Positions 9,075 to 17,266 are shown, numbered from the stretch's first letter. The stretch: DNA of 64,000 bases from Arenibacter sp. ARW7G5Y1 (GCF_003201775.1 NZ_QJJZ01000010.1:67899-131898); one strand, 5' to 3'. Notes: a model not told the origin generated them from the letters alone. Program-made: numbers and translations.

Positions 9075-9148
9075 CAGTGGTCAGTGGTCAGTGGTCAGTG
9101 GTCAGTGGTCAGTGGTCAGTGGTCAGTGGTCAGTGGTCAGTGGTCAGT
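9075..9148. repeat. Ten perfect copies of heptamer CAGTGGT plus CAGT
   Basis: Copies start at 9075, 9082, 9089 and so on to 9138, with a partial one at 9145-9148. On the minus strand it reads (ACTGACC)n directly in front of the hemW start codon, with five A between. It also lies 9 bp beyond the stop codon of the four-helix-bundle gene. Perfect short repeats of this length are prone to copy-number change by slippage. Confidence 0.97.
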
Positions 9149-9157
9149 AAAATTAAC

Positions 9158-9523
9158 CTATTTGGAACCAAACTTATCGGGGTTATTGATCATAAAATAA
9201 ATTAGCTTCCCAATTTCCTGACTTTCACTTACCATCTCATCGAATATTTCCTTTTTTATATATTGGCATTCCATGGCATATTCCATCCATACTAGGGTTT
9301 CTAAATTCTCAGCATCGCTAGCGGTTAATTTATTGATGAAATATTTAGGATAAAGTCGCTTAGCATAAGATTCGGCAATATTAGCTGAAACACTTCTGGA
9401 AGATCTTCTTATTTGATCGGTCAAGGAATACCTTTCTTCTTTTGGAAAGGATTTGGAAATTTCATAAATCCTCATTGCCAAGGCAAAAGATTTTTTATAG
9501 GCCAATAAATCTTGAAATCTCAT
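9158..9523 (-). CDS. Four-helix-bundle protein (S23 / 23S rRNA-intervening-sequence family)
   Basis: A 121-residue all-helical protein with the family landmarks: the start FQDLLAYKKSFALAMRIYE, then YSLTDQIRRSSRSVSANIAE and a C-terminal helix ending IGKLIYFMINN. The founders are encoded in intervening sequences of 23S rRNA genes, and relatives serve as accessory proteins of diversity-generating retroelements. No rRNA or reverse transcriptase is nearby here. Members in Bacteroidota often occur as single genes at varied places. It sits between ruvC and hemW with ACTG-type heptamer repeats on both sides. Confidence 0.88.
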   Translation of the reverse strand: MRFQDLLAYKKSFALAMRIYEISKSFPKEERYSLTDQIRRSSRSVSANIAESYAKRLYPKYFINKLTASDAENLETLVWMEYAMECQYIKKEIFDEMVSESQEIGKLIYFMINNPDKFGSK

Positions 9524-9527
9524 AACT

Positions 9528-9705
9528 ACTGATTATTGTTCAATACATCAAAAATAAGTCTTCGAATTAATTGGCAAATAGGTCTGATCAGAATTTTAAC
9601 TGTTGGCTCTTACCATACTGTTTACTCATTACTGATTACTGTTCACTATATATCGGCTAAAGGATTACTATCTGTTCCCATACAAAGTATTGGTAATTGG
9701 TAATT
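9528..9705. repeat. Degenerate heptamer repeats on the other side of the four-helix-bundle gene
   Basis: On the plus strand, 9528-9541 reads ACTGATT-ATTGTTC; 9617-9647 reads ACTGTTT-ACTCATT-ACTGATT-ACTGTTC-ACT, four 7-bp units in register; 9692-9705 is GGTAATT twice. They resemble the perfect ACTGACC heptamers at 9075-9148 but are inverted relative to them and decayed. Together the two arrays bracket the gene at 9158-9523. Confidence 0.6.
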
Positions 9706-9707
9706 GA

Positions 9708-10265
9708 TTATTGTTTCTTGATTTTGTCACCGTTCTGTTTCACAAAAGCATCCCAACCACTATAGCTTTTGCCAACTTCTATTCGGCCTTCGTTATAAAA
9801 GTGGCATACAGCAGCTGCCAAGCCATCGGTACTGTCCAGGTTTTTGGGGAGCGACTTTAAACTCAGTACGCTTTGAAGCATTTTAGCCACCTGTTCCTTA
9901 CTGGCGTTTCCGTTCCCGGTAATGGCCATTTTAATCTTTTTCGGCAGGTACTCGGTGATGGGGATCTGGCGCGATAAGCCAGCGGCCATGGCAACCCCCT
10001 GTGCCCTGCCCAGTTTGAGCATGGATTGAACATTCTTTCCAAAAAAAGGGGCCTCAATGGCGATTTCATCCGGGTGGTAGGTATCGATCAGTTCTATGGT
10101 GCGCTCAAATATGAGTTTAAGTTTGGTATAAGGGTCGTCATATTTCTTGAGCAAGAGCTCGTTCATCTGAAGAAACTCCATCTTTTTGTTCACCACCTTG
10201 ATTAGGCCAAAGCCCATAATGGTAGTCCCAGGATCAATACCCAATATTATCTTTTCGTTTGCCAA
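9708..10265 (-). CDS. ruvC: Crossover junction endodeoxyribonuclease RuvC
   Basis: Holliday-junction resolvase, 185 residues, RNase H fold. Catalytic acidic residues are visible: D11 in GIDPGTT, E71 in AIEAPFFGKN, and the Asp pair region in STDGLAAAVCHFY near 145. The KMAITGNGNASKEQVA segment is also typical. Length fits the family (about 170-190). It is upstream of the four-helix-bundle gene; in many flavobacteria, as far as I recall, ruvC directly precedes hemW, so the pair may have been separated here. Confidence 0.95.
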   Translation of the reverse strand: MANEKIILGIDPGTTIMGFGLIKVVNKKMEFLQMNELLLKKYDDPYTKLKLIFERTIELIDTYHPDEIAIEAPFFGKNVQSMLKLGRAQGVAMAAGLSRQIPITEYLPKKIKMAITGNGNASKEQVAKMLQSVLSLKSLPKNLDSTDGLAAAVCHFYNEGRIEVGKSYSGWDAFVKQNGDKIKKQ

Positions 10266-10291
10266 TGATGGAATTATTTTAGGTTTTACCG

Positions 10292-10768
10292 TTATTTAGA
10301 ATTCACAATAATAGGAATCCTGAATTTTGAGGATACGGGCACCCCTCTTTTTAGGGCTGGCGATAACGGGGGCAGGCCTTTTAGACTTTGGGTGATGATA
10401 GTGCGAAATTCTGGGATCTGATTTTCAATATCCTCGTTACGCTGCACTTCCAAGACGGATATTTCCCCTTGATAATCCACTAAAAAATCTACGTATATGT
10501 TGGTATTGACATCGGACACGAACTGAAATTCAAAATCCTCCAAAGTCTCCGTGTATTGGTCCAAAAGGGTATTCTGAAAACAATCCAATTGTTCCGCCTT
10601 ATCCATCATTTCATCACAATTGTCAAATAGTGGATAACGATCTACCTCGTTGAAATTTATATTGCGCATTTCCTCATTTACCAATTCTTGGGTTCTTTCT
10701 TCCTTGGAAGTAAACCAGTCGCAAGAGGTAAAAAGACAAAAACAAGCCAAAACCGCAACTTTCCTCAT
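10292..10768 (-). CDS. Lipoprotein with a TonB C-terminal-like domain
   Basis: A 158-residue exported protein. The N terminus is a lipoprotein signal ending LFTSC, with C16 as the predicted lipidated residue. The mature part has a Cys pair (NCDEMMDKAEQLDCFQNTLL) and then a strand-rich region, VDFLVDYQGEISVLEVQR, ending SSKFRIPIIV. This resembles the energy-transducer TonB C-terminal domains repeated in the M56 protein at 11955-14039, which share the GC/DCF...PITF pattern. No function is known. It sits between the TPR gene and ruvC. Confidence 0.7.
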   Translation of the reverse strand: MRKVAVLACFCLFTSCDWFTSKEERTQELVNEEMRNINFNEVDRYPLFDNCDEMMDKAEQLDCFQNTLLDQYTETLEDFEFQFVSDVNTNIYVDFLVDYQGEISVLEVQRNEDIENQIPEFRTIITQSLKGLPPLSPALKRGVPVSSKFRIPIIVNSK

Positions 10769-10810
10769 GTATGCCAGATTCTGGGCGGAAATTACAATTT
10801 TTTGATCAAT

Positions 10811-11950
10811 TTAAGGGGTTTCCATATGAATTTCCTCCTTTAGTTTCATTATCCTTTTGGAGGTGAATTCCGAAAAGTAATCTCCTTTACCACCAAATTG
10901 CTCCTGATATTCCTGATAGCATTTTAAGGACATTTTGGGATTTTTGTAGTATTGATCGGTTAATAGGCAAACTTCATATTTATATAAATACCCTGTTGGA
11001 TCTTCCATAAAAGCCTTTTTATAATATTCGATCGCCAATTTTAAATTGTTTTGCTCCACTGCAAGTCTTGCCAAGGCATTATACTCCTTGTCCAACACCA
11101 CCTTCTGAACTTCAATAGATTTTTTAATATAAATATTGGCACTATCCAGTTGCTGCAATTTTGCAAATGCACTTCCCATGCCGTAAAGTGCAATTGGGTT
11201 CTCTTCATCAAAAGTTAAAAGATTTTCATAGGCTTTTTTTGCCTTCTCGAACTTACCCAAGGCAAAATAAGAATACCCCATTTTTTCAAAAATGTATTCC
11301 TTATACTCTCCCAAGTCAACCAGACGTTCAAATAAAGGTAAAGCAAGCCATAGCAAATTATCATTGTAGTTGGCTAGGGCCTTTAGATTGATCAAGCTCA
11401 CATCGTTTTCGTAAAAATGCAATCCTTTATCCACATATTTCAGAACTGAGTCCCGTTCCCTTTGTAATAAATAATATTTCCCTAATTGAAACAAACTGCG
11501 CAAATGGGTGTTATCAACCTTTACCGAGTGCTTGTAGGCAGCAATACTCTCGGGAAAAAGATTTAATTCCTTTAAGGACTCCCCTAGATAGTAGAAGTAT
11601 TCAGGGTTAGGATTCTTTCCATGTACTAATTGAGAAAAGACCTCCTTGGCAAGAGCATGTTTCTTAAGTTTTAGATACAGCCTTCCAAGTTCATATGTTG
11701 CCAATTCTTGGAATTCGTTTTTCTGGACTATGTTTTCATACTGTGCCAGTGCCTTTTCGTAATTCCCTATAGCATTGTAGGCTCGGGCAATCTGTAATTG
11801 GGCATTTGGGCTTGCCACCTTGGCATATTCATTTATAGCCAAAGTGTAATTGCCAATAGCATAAAGGCTGTCGGCAACTGCCAAGACGGAGGATTGAGCT
11901 CCGGTCTTGACGAATAATAGCAGAAAAATAATCCTGAGAATTGTGGTCAC
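10811..11950 (-). CDS. TPR-repeat protein, exported
   Basis: 379 residues: a signal peptide (about 1-18, ending KTGAQS) followed by consecutive tetratricopeptide repeats over most of the length, for example YAIGNYTLAINEYAKVA, NAIGNYEKALAQYENIV and FALGKFEKAKKAYENLL. TPRs form protein-binding superhelices, so this is most likely a periplasmic scaffold. It starts 4 bp after the stop of the M56 gene, so it is probably part of the blaI-M56 operon and under BlaI control. The partner is unknown. Confidence 0.85.
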   Translation of the reverse strand: MTTILRIIFLLLFVKTGAQSSVLAVADSLYAIGNYTLAINEYAKVASPNAQLQIARAYNAIGNYEKALAQYENIVQKNEFQELATYELGRLYLKLKKHALAKEVFSQLVHGKNPNPEYFYYLGESLKELNLFPESIAAYKHSVKVDNTHLRSLFQLGKYYLLQRERDSVLKYVDKGLHFYENDVSLINLKALANYNDNLLWLALPLFERLVDLGEYKEYIFEKMGYSYFALGKFEKAKKAYENLLTFDEENPIALYGMGSAFAKLQQLDSANIYIKKSIEVQKVVLDKEYNALARLAVEQNNLKLAIEYYKKAFMEDPTGYLYKYEVCLLTDQYYKNPKMSLKCYQEYQEQFGGKGDYFSEFTSKRIMKLKEEIHMETP

Positions 11951-11954
11951 TAAT

Positions 11955-14039
11955 TTATTGTAATTTAAAGGTAATAGGAATGGAAAAGGGAATTTTCACC
12001 TCTTTTCCCTTATGCTTTCCACCTTTCATTTGAGGCAATAATGAAACAATTCGGGCCGCTTCATCCTCCAATAATTTGTCTGGACCGCGTAACCTTACAT
12101 TGCCAATCCTTCCATCTTCGCCAATGGTAAACATTACATTTACTCGACCCTGAATACCCTTTTCCTGAGCTTCCTCAGGATAACTAAAATTCTTTCCTAT
12201 ATGTTTTTGCATCATGGTATTAAAACAGTCCCTTTTATTATCTGAATCCTCACATCCTGGAAATACAGGCACCTTGTCTACAAAGGCAAACGGAACCAGT
12301 CCGTTACCGTCATATTCATAGGTTTGAGGTGAAGTTTCTTCTTCCGAGCTGCGTTCCAGCCTAAAAGTAATCGGAATCGAAAAAGGTACCCGTACTTTTT
12401 CACCACGGTGTTCCCCAGGGGTCATTTGTGGCAACAAAGAGATAATACGGGCCGCTTCATCCTCCAATAATTTGTCCGGACCGCGTAAACTAACATTACC
12501 AATGCTTCCATCTTCTTGGATAATGAACAGCACATTTACCCGTCCCTGAATGCCAATTTCCTGGGCTTGTTCGGGATATCTAAAATTCTTTCCAATATGC
12601 CTCTGCAACATTTGATTAAAACAGGCTCTCATATCCCCTGCATCCTCACAACCTGGGAAGACTGGAACTTTATCTATTATGGCGAAGGCTACATCTGATG
12701 TTCCATCATTATTTTCCATTATACCAAATTCCTCTTTTCGCTCCAACTTAAATGTAATGGGAATGGAATAAGCAACCCTCACTTTATTTCCCTTGTGTTC
12801 GCCAGGAGCCATTTGTGGTAACAGTGAAATAATTCGCGCTGCCTCTGCTTCCAAAATTTTATCCGGGGAGCGCATGCGAACATTCCCTATACTTCCGTCT
12901 TTCTGAATAACGAACATAATATTTACCCGTCCCTGAATACCTTTTTCCATGGCCTCTTCAGGATAATTAAAATTCTTACCAATATGTTTCTGCATTTGTT
13001 TTTGAAAACAATCCCTCATATTTTCCGCGTCTTCGCAACCGGGAAAAACTGGCACCTTTTCTACTTGAGCAAAAGGAACGTCAACATCGTCTTGATTAGG
13101 ATTACTAAGTTGAGGCAATTTGGTGTTTTTTATTAACTGTGCATCGCCAGTAGCTTGTTCTTCCTCAGAAATTCTATTTTCTTTGGCCTCCATGGAAGTG
13201 TACACCAACATTCCCACTACCAACGGCACCAACAATAAATATTTTAGCTGCCAAACTCTTTTAGATTTTGATTTTTGTAACATGACGATTCGTTTTTTGA
13301 TTAATGATGATTTAAAAAATTGATTGATGAAAGAAATATGTTGGGTCTGAAAGACCTGTGACAACAACATTTGATACTGCTCCGCCTTATGGGTCTTGGC
13401 CACTTTTGCATCGGCGATGAACTCGTGCAATTCGGAAACCCTATTTTGATATACGTAGACCAGGGGATTGAACCAGCCCAAAATGCGCATCAGTTCAAAG
13501 AACAACAGGTCCCAGCTATGCCTTTGTTCTATATGTACCAGCTCGTGCTGAATTATGCTTTGATGTTCCTTTTCCAACACCTGGTCCCCCAAGAAAATAG
13601 ACCTGAAAAAAGAAAAGGCCATATTGCTGTTTCTTACCACTACCCTAGTGAAGTCTTTGAAATAACGGATTTCACCCTGACGTTTTAGTCGGTCTATTTG
13701 GAACAATTTGTAGGCAAACAGCAAGGCTGCAATTAACATTCCGCCGTAAAATATTATTTCGGTTGCAGAAAGATCAAAAGAAGTAGAATTTTCAGGAGCA
13801 ACTACCACCCCTTCGGACATATCCATTCCCCATAAATACTCGGGATATACAAAATATTCAGAAGATACTGTAGTCTTAAAAGCCTCGATCTTTATCCATG
13901 GCAGCAAAAGGGATAATACAAAAGTCCCGATCAAGTACACCCTGTTCCACTGAAAAAAGGTCTCCCGTTTTAGGAACAGATCGTAAATGATCAAAAACAA
14001 TAGCTGGAAGGCCATGCATTCTAAAATGTACCGTATCAT
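11955..14039 (-). CDS. M56 family metallopeptidase (BlaR1-like) with three TonB C-terminal domains
   Basis: Membrane sensor-protease of the BlaR1/MecR1 type. N-terminal helices at about 3-22, 34-48 and 92-112 and a fourth at about 264-281 frame a zinc-protease domain with HELVH (165-169) and the downstream ELHEFIAD (203-210). The periplasmic part, instead of a penicillin-binding domain, holds three nearly identical energy-transducer TonB domains at about 326-433, 456-563 and 587-694, each with VPVFPGCED, HIGKNF, IQGRVN, LLPQM and SIPITF. The start overlaps the end of blaI by 4 bp. By family analogy it cleaves the repressor upon a signal; the signal is unknown. Confidence 0.9.
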   Translation of the reverse strand: MIRYILECMAFQLLFLIIYDLFLKRETFFQWNRVYLIGTFVLSLLLPWIKIEAFKTTVSSEYFVYPEYLWGMDMSEGVVVAPENSTSFDLSATEIIFYGGMLIAALLFAYKLFQIDRLKRQGEIRYFKDFTRVVVRNSNMAFSFFRSIFLGDQVLEKEHQSIIQHELVHIEQRHSWDLLFFELMRILGWFNPLVYVYQNRVSELHEFIADAKVAKTHKAEQYQMLLSQVFQTQHISFINQFFKSSLIKKRIVMLQKSKSKRVWQLKYLLLVPLVVGMLVYTSMEAKENRISEEEQATGDAQLIKNTKLPQLSNPNQDDVDVPFAQVEKVPVFPGCEDAENMRDCFQKQMQKHIGKNFNYPEEAMEKGIQGRVNIMFVIQKDGSIGNVRMRSPDKILEAEAARIISLLPQMAPGEHKGNKVRVAYSIPITFKLERKEEFGIMENNDGTSDVAFAIIDKVPVFPGCEDAGDMRACFNQMLQRHIGKNFRYPEQAQEIGIQGRVNVLFIIQEDGSIGNVSLRGPDKLLEDEAARIISLLPQMTPGEHRGEKVRVPFSIPITFRLERSSEEETSPQTYEYDGNGLVPFAFVDKVPVFPGCEDSDNKRDCFNTMMQKHIGKNFSYPEEAQEKGIQGRVNVMFTIGEDGRIGNVRLRGPDKLLEDEAARIVSLLPQMKGGKHKGKEVKIPFSIPITFKLQ

Positions 14040-14398
14040 TCCTTCTCTTCTTTAATGTCCTTGAGTATCGATTCCAATTCAGAAAGGCTCATATCGTTCT
14101 TTTTCATAAAGAAGGACACCATACTTTTGAAGGAGCCCTGAAAATAGCCATCCACCAATTTGTTAATGGACTGATTGCCGTAATCCGATTTCTTGATCAG
14201 CGGAAAATAAAGATAGCCCCTGCCCTCTTGCTCGTGGTCTACAAAACCTTTGCTCTCCAAGATGCGTACTATGGTGGAAACTGTATTGTACGCCGGTTTG
14301 GGCTCAGGAAGTTCGTCTATGATGGCGGCCACATTACATTTCTGCAACTGCCATAATACCTGCATTACTTCCTCCTCTGCTTTGGTCAATTGTTTCAT
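14036..14398 (-). CDS. BlaI/MecI/CopY family transcriptional repressor
   Basis: 120-residue winged-helix repressor: LTKAEEEVMQVLWQLQK at the N terminus, the recognition region YNTVSTIVRILESKGFV and a C-terminal dimerisation part. Members bind palindromes and are inactivated by proteolysis by a partner M56 protease, here the overlapping downstream gene. Three copies of AACTAA-N4-TTAGTT upstream, one abutting the start codon, are the expected autoregulatory operators. Confidence 0.93.
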   Translation of the reverse strand: MKQLTKAEEEVMQVLWQLQKCNVAAIIDELPEPKPAYNTVSTIVRILESKGFVDHEQEGRGYLYFPLIKKSDYGNQSINKLVDGYFQGSFKSMVSFFMKKNDMSLSELESILKDIKEEKE

Positions 14399-14400
14399 TT

Positions 14401-14468
14401 AACTAACTTTTTAGTTGATCTACACAACAAATATAACTAAATATTTAGTTTAAACTAATTTTTTAGTT
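14401..14468 (-). promoter_or_regulatory. BlaI promoter with three AACTAA-N4-TTAGTT operators
   Basis: Operators lie at 14401-14416 (spacer CTTT), 14435-14450 (spacer ATAT, perfect palindrome) and 14453-14468 (spacer TTTT). All have the same 6-4-6 layout. Reading on the minus strand, a -7 element TATATTTG (14428-14435) lies between operators 1 and 2, so repressor bound there would cover the polymerase site. The first operator begins 2 bp from the blaI start codon. Confidence 0.85.
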
Positions 14469-14525
14469 ATAAAATTACGTTGCATGTCAAATAGATGTTT
14501 AATTCCTATATTAAAAAAGCTACAA

Positions 14526-14782
14526 GTGCGACTTCTCATTCGGTGCAAAATGGCACCTCATTTCGAAGTGACTATCCCCAGTCATTTCGAACGAAGGTGA
14601 GAAATCACACAAGTAGCTCAACGAAGTTTTGAAAGTTATCCACGACGCAACTACCACTATGAACATGAAATATAGGGTACCAAAATTAAAACCAAAACCT
14701 GTGCGACTTCTCGGCGTTCCCGAAAAAGGACGCTGTCGAAGTAACCACTCTGGTCATTTCGAACGAAGGTAAGAAATCACAC
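14526..14782. repeat. Two copies of an ~85 bp MITE-like inverted-repeat element
   Basis: Copy A is 14526-14610 and copy B 14701-14782. Both begin GTGCGACTTCTC and end GAAATCACAC, imperfect terminal inverted repeats. Both contain GTCATTTCGAACGAAGGT (14581-14598 and 14753-14770), while the middles differ. Elements of this look are frequent between genes of flavobacteria. No open reading frame is inside. Confidence 0.7.
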
Positions 14783-14826
14783 AAGCAACCAACCTCATGT
14801 TTCCAAGCCAAGGTTTGTGTTTCTCT

Positions 14827-14995
14827 CCCCTTCCGGCTTCTCCTTCGTCGAACCCACCTTCCCCTGATTAGGGGAAGGAACATTATTTTTGCATTACATT
14901 GTGTGACATAAAACCATAAGTATAATCATTGTAAGCTCCTTCCCTTGGCTAAGGGAAGGTGGATTCTCGGCTAGCAGCCGAGGAGACGGAAGGGA
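14827..14995. repeat. Nested hairpin repeat (CCTTCCCC family)
   Basis: Outer arms CCCCTTCCGGCTTCTCC (from 14827) and GGAGACGGAAGGG (ending near 14995) are inverted. Inside are CCACCTTCCC (14854-14863) and GGGAAGGTGG (14953-14962), and each half holds its own hairpin: CCTTCCCC-TGATTA-GGGGAAGG (14857-14878) and CCTTCCCTT-GGCT-AAGGGAAGG (14938-14959). The layout is that of a miniature inverted-repeat element. The rest of 14399-15176 shows no gene I can support. Confidence 0.65.
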
Positions 14996-15176
14996 TTGTA
15001 AGCCTAAGTCCTTGGAAAAGCACATAATTTCCAATTGACAACTTAGGTTTGGATCGTCACTGAAATTGCCTGATGTCCAAGTGACTTGTACCAGTCCTTT
15101 CCCATCCATGTAACAATTCCTCCCTATCTTCGTCAAACAGAGAACGTATTCCGTCACCGGAATTCAAAAGATTAGT

Positions 15177-15692
15177 ATGGATATTGCGCTATTGATTATC
15201 GGGTTTATTTTAATGTTTGTTGGAGTGCTGGGTAGTTTTCTACCGGTATTACCAGGAACGCCTATAAGTTGGATAGGCCTGCTCCTACTTTACCTTACCA
15301 ATGCCATTCCTGATGATTGGGTCTTCTTGGGTATTACCCTGGGCATTGCCTTAATGGTTTTTGCCTTGGATTATATTATTCCGGTTTGGGGAACCAAAAA
15401 ATTTGGGGGAAGCAAATGGGGTATGATAGGCACCACCATTGGGCTTTTTATAGCCTTAATATTTCCTGTTCTAGGTTTTTTTGGAATAATAATCTGGCCT
15501 TTTTTGGGAGCTTTGGCCGGGGAACTTATCAACAAGGCCGACCAAAAAACGGCCCTAAAGGCCGCTTTTGGTTCTTTTTTGGGTTTTTTAACCGGAACCT
15601 TCCTAAAATTTATGGTCACTATAATTTATTTGGGCCTCTTTATTTATAAGGCCTGGGAATATAAATCGGAATTATTTCCCTTTTTTAATTAA
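15177..15692 (+). CDS. DUF456 domain-containing membrane protein
   Basis: 171-residue protein, four or five membrane helices, rich in Gly, with the DUF456 pattern: GSFLPVLPGTPISWIGLLL near the N terminus, GTKKFGGSKWGMIG in the middle, and GFFGIIIWPFLGALAGEL. The function is unknown; the small-residue helices suggest a compact transporter-like or channel-like protein. It converges with the nitroreductase gene with only 6 bp between stops. Confidence 0.9.
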   Translation: MDIALLIIGFILMFVGVLGSFLPVLPGTPISWIGLLLLYLTNAIPDDWVFLGITLGIALMVFALDYIIPVWGTKKFGGSKWGMIGTTIGLFIALIFPVLGFFGIIIWPFLGALAGELINKADQKTALKAAFGSFLGFLTGTFLKFMVTIIYLGLFIYKAWEYKSELFPFFN

Positions 15693-15698
15693 CCACCA

Positions 15699-16253
15699 TT
15701 ACTTCATCCAGGTAACTTTTTCCTGCCATGGCCCCTTAACAACTTCAGGAATTTCTTCGTCATAATAGCCCATATAGAAAAAACCTAGGCACACCTCCCC
15801 GGAGTTCAACTCAAAAAAATCGTCCATATGTTTAATGAGGCCAGGGGAGCTCCAATAACTGCCAATCCCCATTTCGGTACAGCAAAGCCACATATTTTGA
15901 ACCGCCATGGCCGTTGCAGCCACCTCTTCCCATTCAGGCAAACTTTCCAAGGGATCACGTTGCATACAAATAGCTATTACAGCCCCAGCCTTTTTAGGGT
16001 TTTGTATCAACTTTTCAACCTTAAACTGCTTTGGCTTGGGGTCGGTTTCCATGTATTTCAAAGAAAGGAACAATCCCAATTTTTCCTTGGATTCCCCTTG
16101 TAATACTTTAAAGCGCCAAGGTTCCGTTTTTTTGTGGGTAGGCGCAAAATTGGCCGCCTCCAGGACCTTCTCTATGATTTCCCTTTCAATAGGCCTGTCA
16201 TTATATTGGGCTGGAAAAATAGACCGACGCCTCTTAATTATATCAAAAATCAT
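15699..16253 (-). CDS. Nitroreductase family protein
   Basis: FMN-dependent oxidoreductase, 184 residues. RRSIFPAQYNDRP near the N terminus (flavin phosphate contact), APTHKKTEPWRFKVL, and MAVQNMWLCCTEMGIGSYWSS are typical of the family. Substrates of relatives include nitroaromatics and quinones; the natural one cannot be deduced. It follows the LysR gene on the same strand with 41 bp between, so the two may be co-transcribed. Confidence 0.9.
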   Translation of the reverse strand: MIFDIIKRRRSIFPAQYNDRPIEREIIEKVLEAANFAPTHKKTEPWRFKVLQGESKEKLGLFLSLKYMETDPKPKQFKVEKLIQNPKKAGAVIAICMQRDPLESLPEWEEVAATAMAVQNMWLCCTEMGIGSYWSSPGLIKHMDDFFELNSGEVCLGFFYMGYYDEEIPEVVKGPWQEKVTWMK

Positions 16254-16294
16254 AATCTCTCAATTTAAATAGTACAAATTAGGCTTTTAAAGCC

Positions 16295-17188
16295 CTACTG
16301 CGATTGATTTAACAACAAATTAATACAATGGCGTAAAGCAGGGTTTCTATTGTCTTCCTTCCAACAAACGGATAGCACTGCCCTTTGCGGAATATTCTTA
16401 AGTTCTATAAACTTCACCTTCATCTGAAAGCCGTATTGCAAAGAAGTAGGTATTATAGCAATGCCCAAATTATTCTCCACCAACTTAAAAATGGTCTGGG
16501 CATGCACCGATTTATGGGAAACCTTGGGAGTAAAACCCGCATCCTCACAAATACTCATAACCGTGTCAAAGTACAAAGGACTATAATCTTGGGCGAACAA
16601 AATAAAATTCTCTGCCGCCAATTGCCCTACATCCCTAAATTCCCTGGTCAACATGGGATATAATTCCGGTAAAACCACGGAAAAGGTGTCCGTATAGACC
16701 GGCTGAATGTTTAGGCCCTGAGGCACACGGGACATACGTACAAAGCCCATATCCAATTTATCCTTTAAAATGGCATTTACTTGGGCATTGTTGGACAACT
16801 CCTCCAAAGTAGTCCGGATTCCTGGAAATTTGTCTTTTAACTTAATCAGAAGATTGGGTATCACTTCCTGCATGGCCGAACCCAAAAAACCTATCCGGAC
16901 TTCACCAAAATTACCATCCCTAATATGCCCCAACTGCTTTTTGGTAACTTCCAAATGGTTTAGAATAAACTCAATTTCACTTTTGAGATATTCCCCCGCA
17001 GCCGTAAGACTTACCTTCTTCTTAGTTCGAACAAAAAGTTTTACGTCCAATATCTCCTCCATTTGTTTAATCTGTCTACTTAAGCCAGGCTGCGAGATAA
17101 AAAGCTTTTCCGCCGCTTTTCTATAGTGCAATTCTTCGGCCACTGCCAAAAAATAATTGAAATGTCGGATTTCTAATTGATAACCCAT
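16295..17188 (-). CDS. LysR family transcriptional regulator
   Basis: 297 residues: winged-helix DNA-binding domain at about 1-65 (FLAVAEELHYRKAAEKLFIS, QPGLSRQIKQMEE) and a periplasmic-binding-protein-like effector domain. It is divergent from hutH with 78 bp between start codons, so it may regulate histidine degradation, the nitroreductase, or both. LysR proteins usually bind in the shared intergenic region and need a small inducer; which one is not visible. Confidence 0.92.
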   Translation of the reverse strand: MGYQLEIRHFNYFLAVAEELHYRKAAEKLFISQPGLSRQIKQMEEILDVKLFVRTKKKVSLTAAGEYLKSEIEFILNHLEVTKKQLGHIRDGNFGEVRIGFLGSAMQEVIPNLLIKLKDKFPGIRTTLEELSNNAQVNAILKDKLDMGFVRMSRVPQGLNIQPVYTDTFSVVLPELYPMLTREFRDVGQLAAENFILFAQDYSPLYFDTVMSICEDAGFTPKVSHKSVHAQTIFKLVENNLGIAIIPTSLQYGFQMKVKFIELKNIPQRAVLSVCWKEDNRNPALRHCINLLLNQSQ

Positions 17189-17192
17189 AGTT

Positions 17193-17247
17193 ATTAAGTA
17201 TGTATATTAATAGTATTGGTGATTATCAAACTTAATGAATAATTTTA
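17193..17247 (+). promoter_or_regulatory. hutH promoter and candidate LysR site
   Basis: A -33 ATTG (17215-17218) and a -7 TAATTTTA (17240-17247) are separated by 21 bp and lie 20 bp ahead of the hutH start. An inverted repeat ATTAAGT (17193-17199) / ACTTAAT (17230-17236) surrounds the -33 element and is the best candidate for LysR binding. Confidence 0.5.
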
Positions 17248-17266
17248 TATTGATAAAAATAATCCC

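Noticed and set aside
9158-9523. Four-helix-bundle gene as diversity-generating retroelement accessory protein (Avd)
   Set aside because: No reverse transcriptase, template repeat or variable repeat within the window.
14686-14883. Minus-strand frame of 65 codons
   Set aside because: It lies fully within repeat copies and has a composition (Arg/Ser-rich) typical of chance frames.
14894-15157. Minus-strand frame of 87 codons
   Set aside because: It runs through the palindromic CCTTCCCTT repeat, has no family similarity and starts in a non-coding gap.
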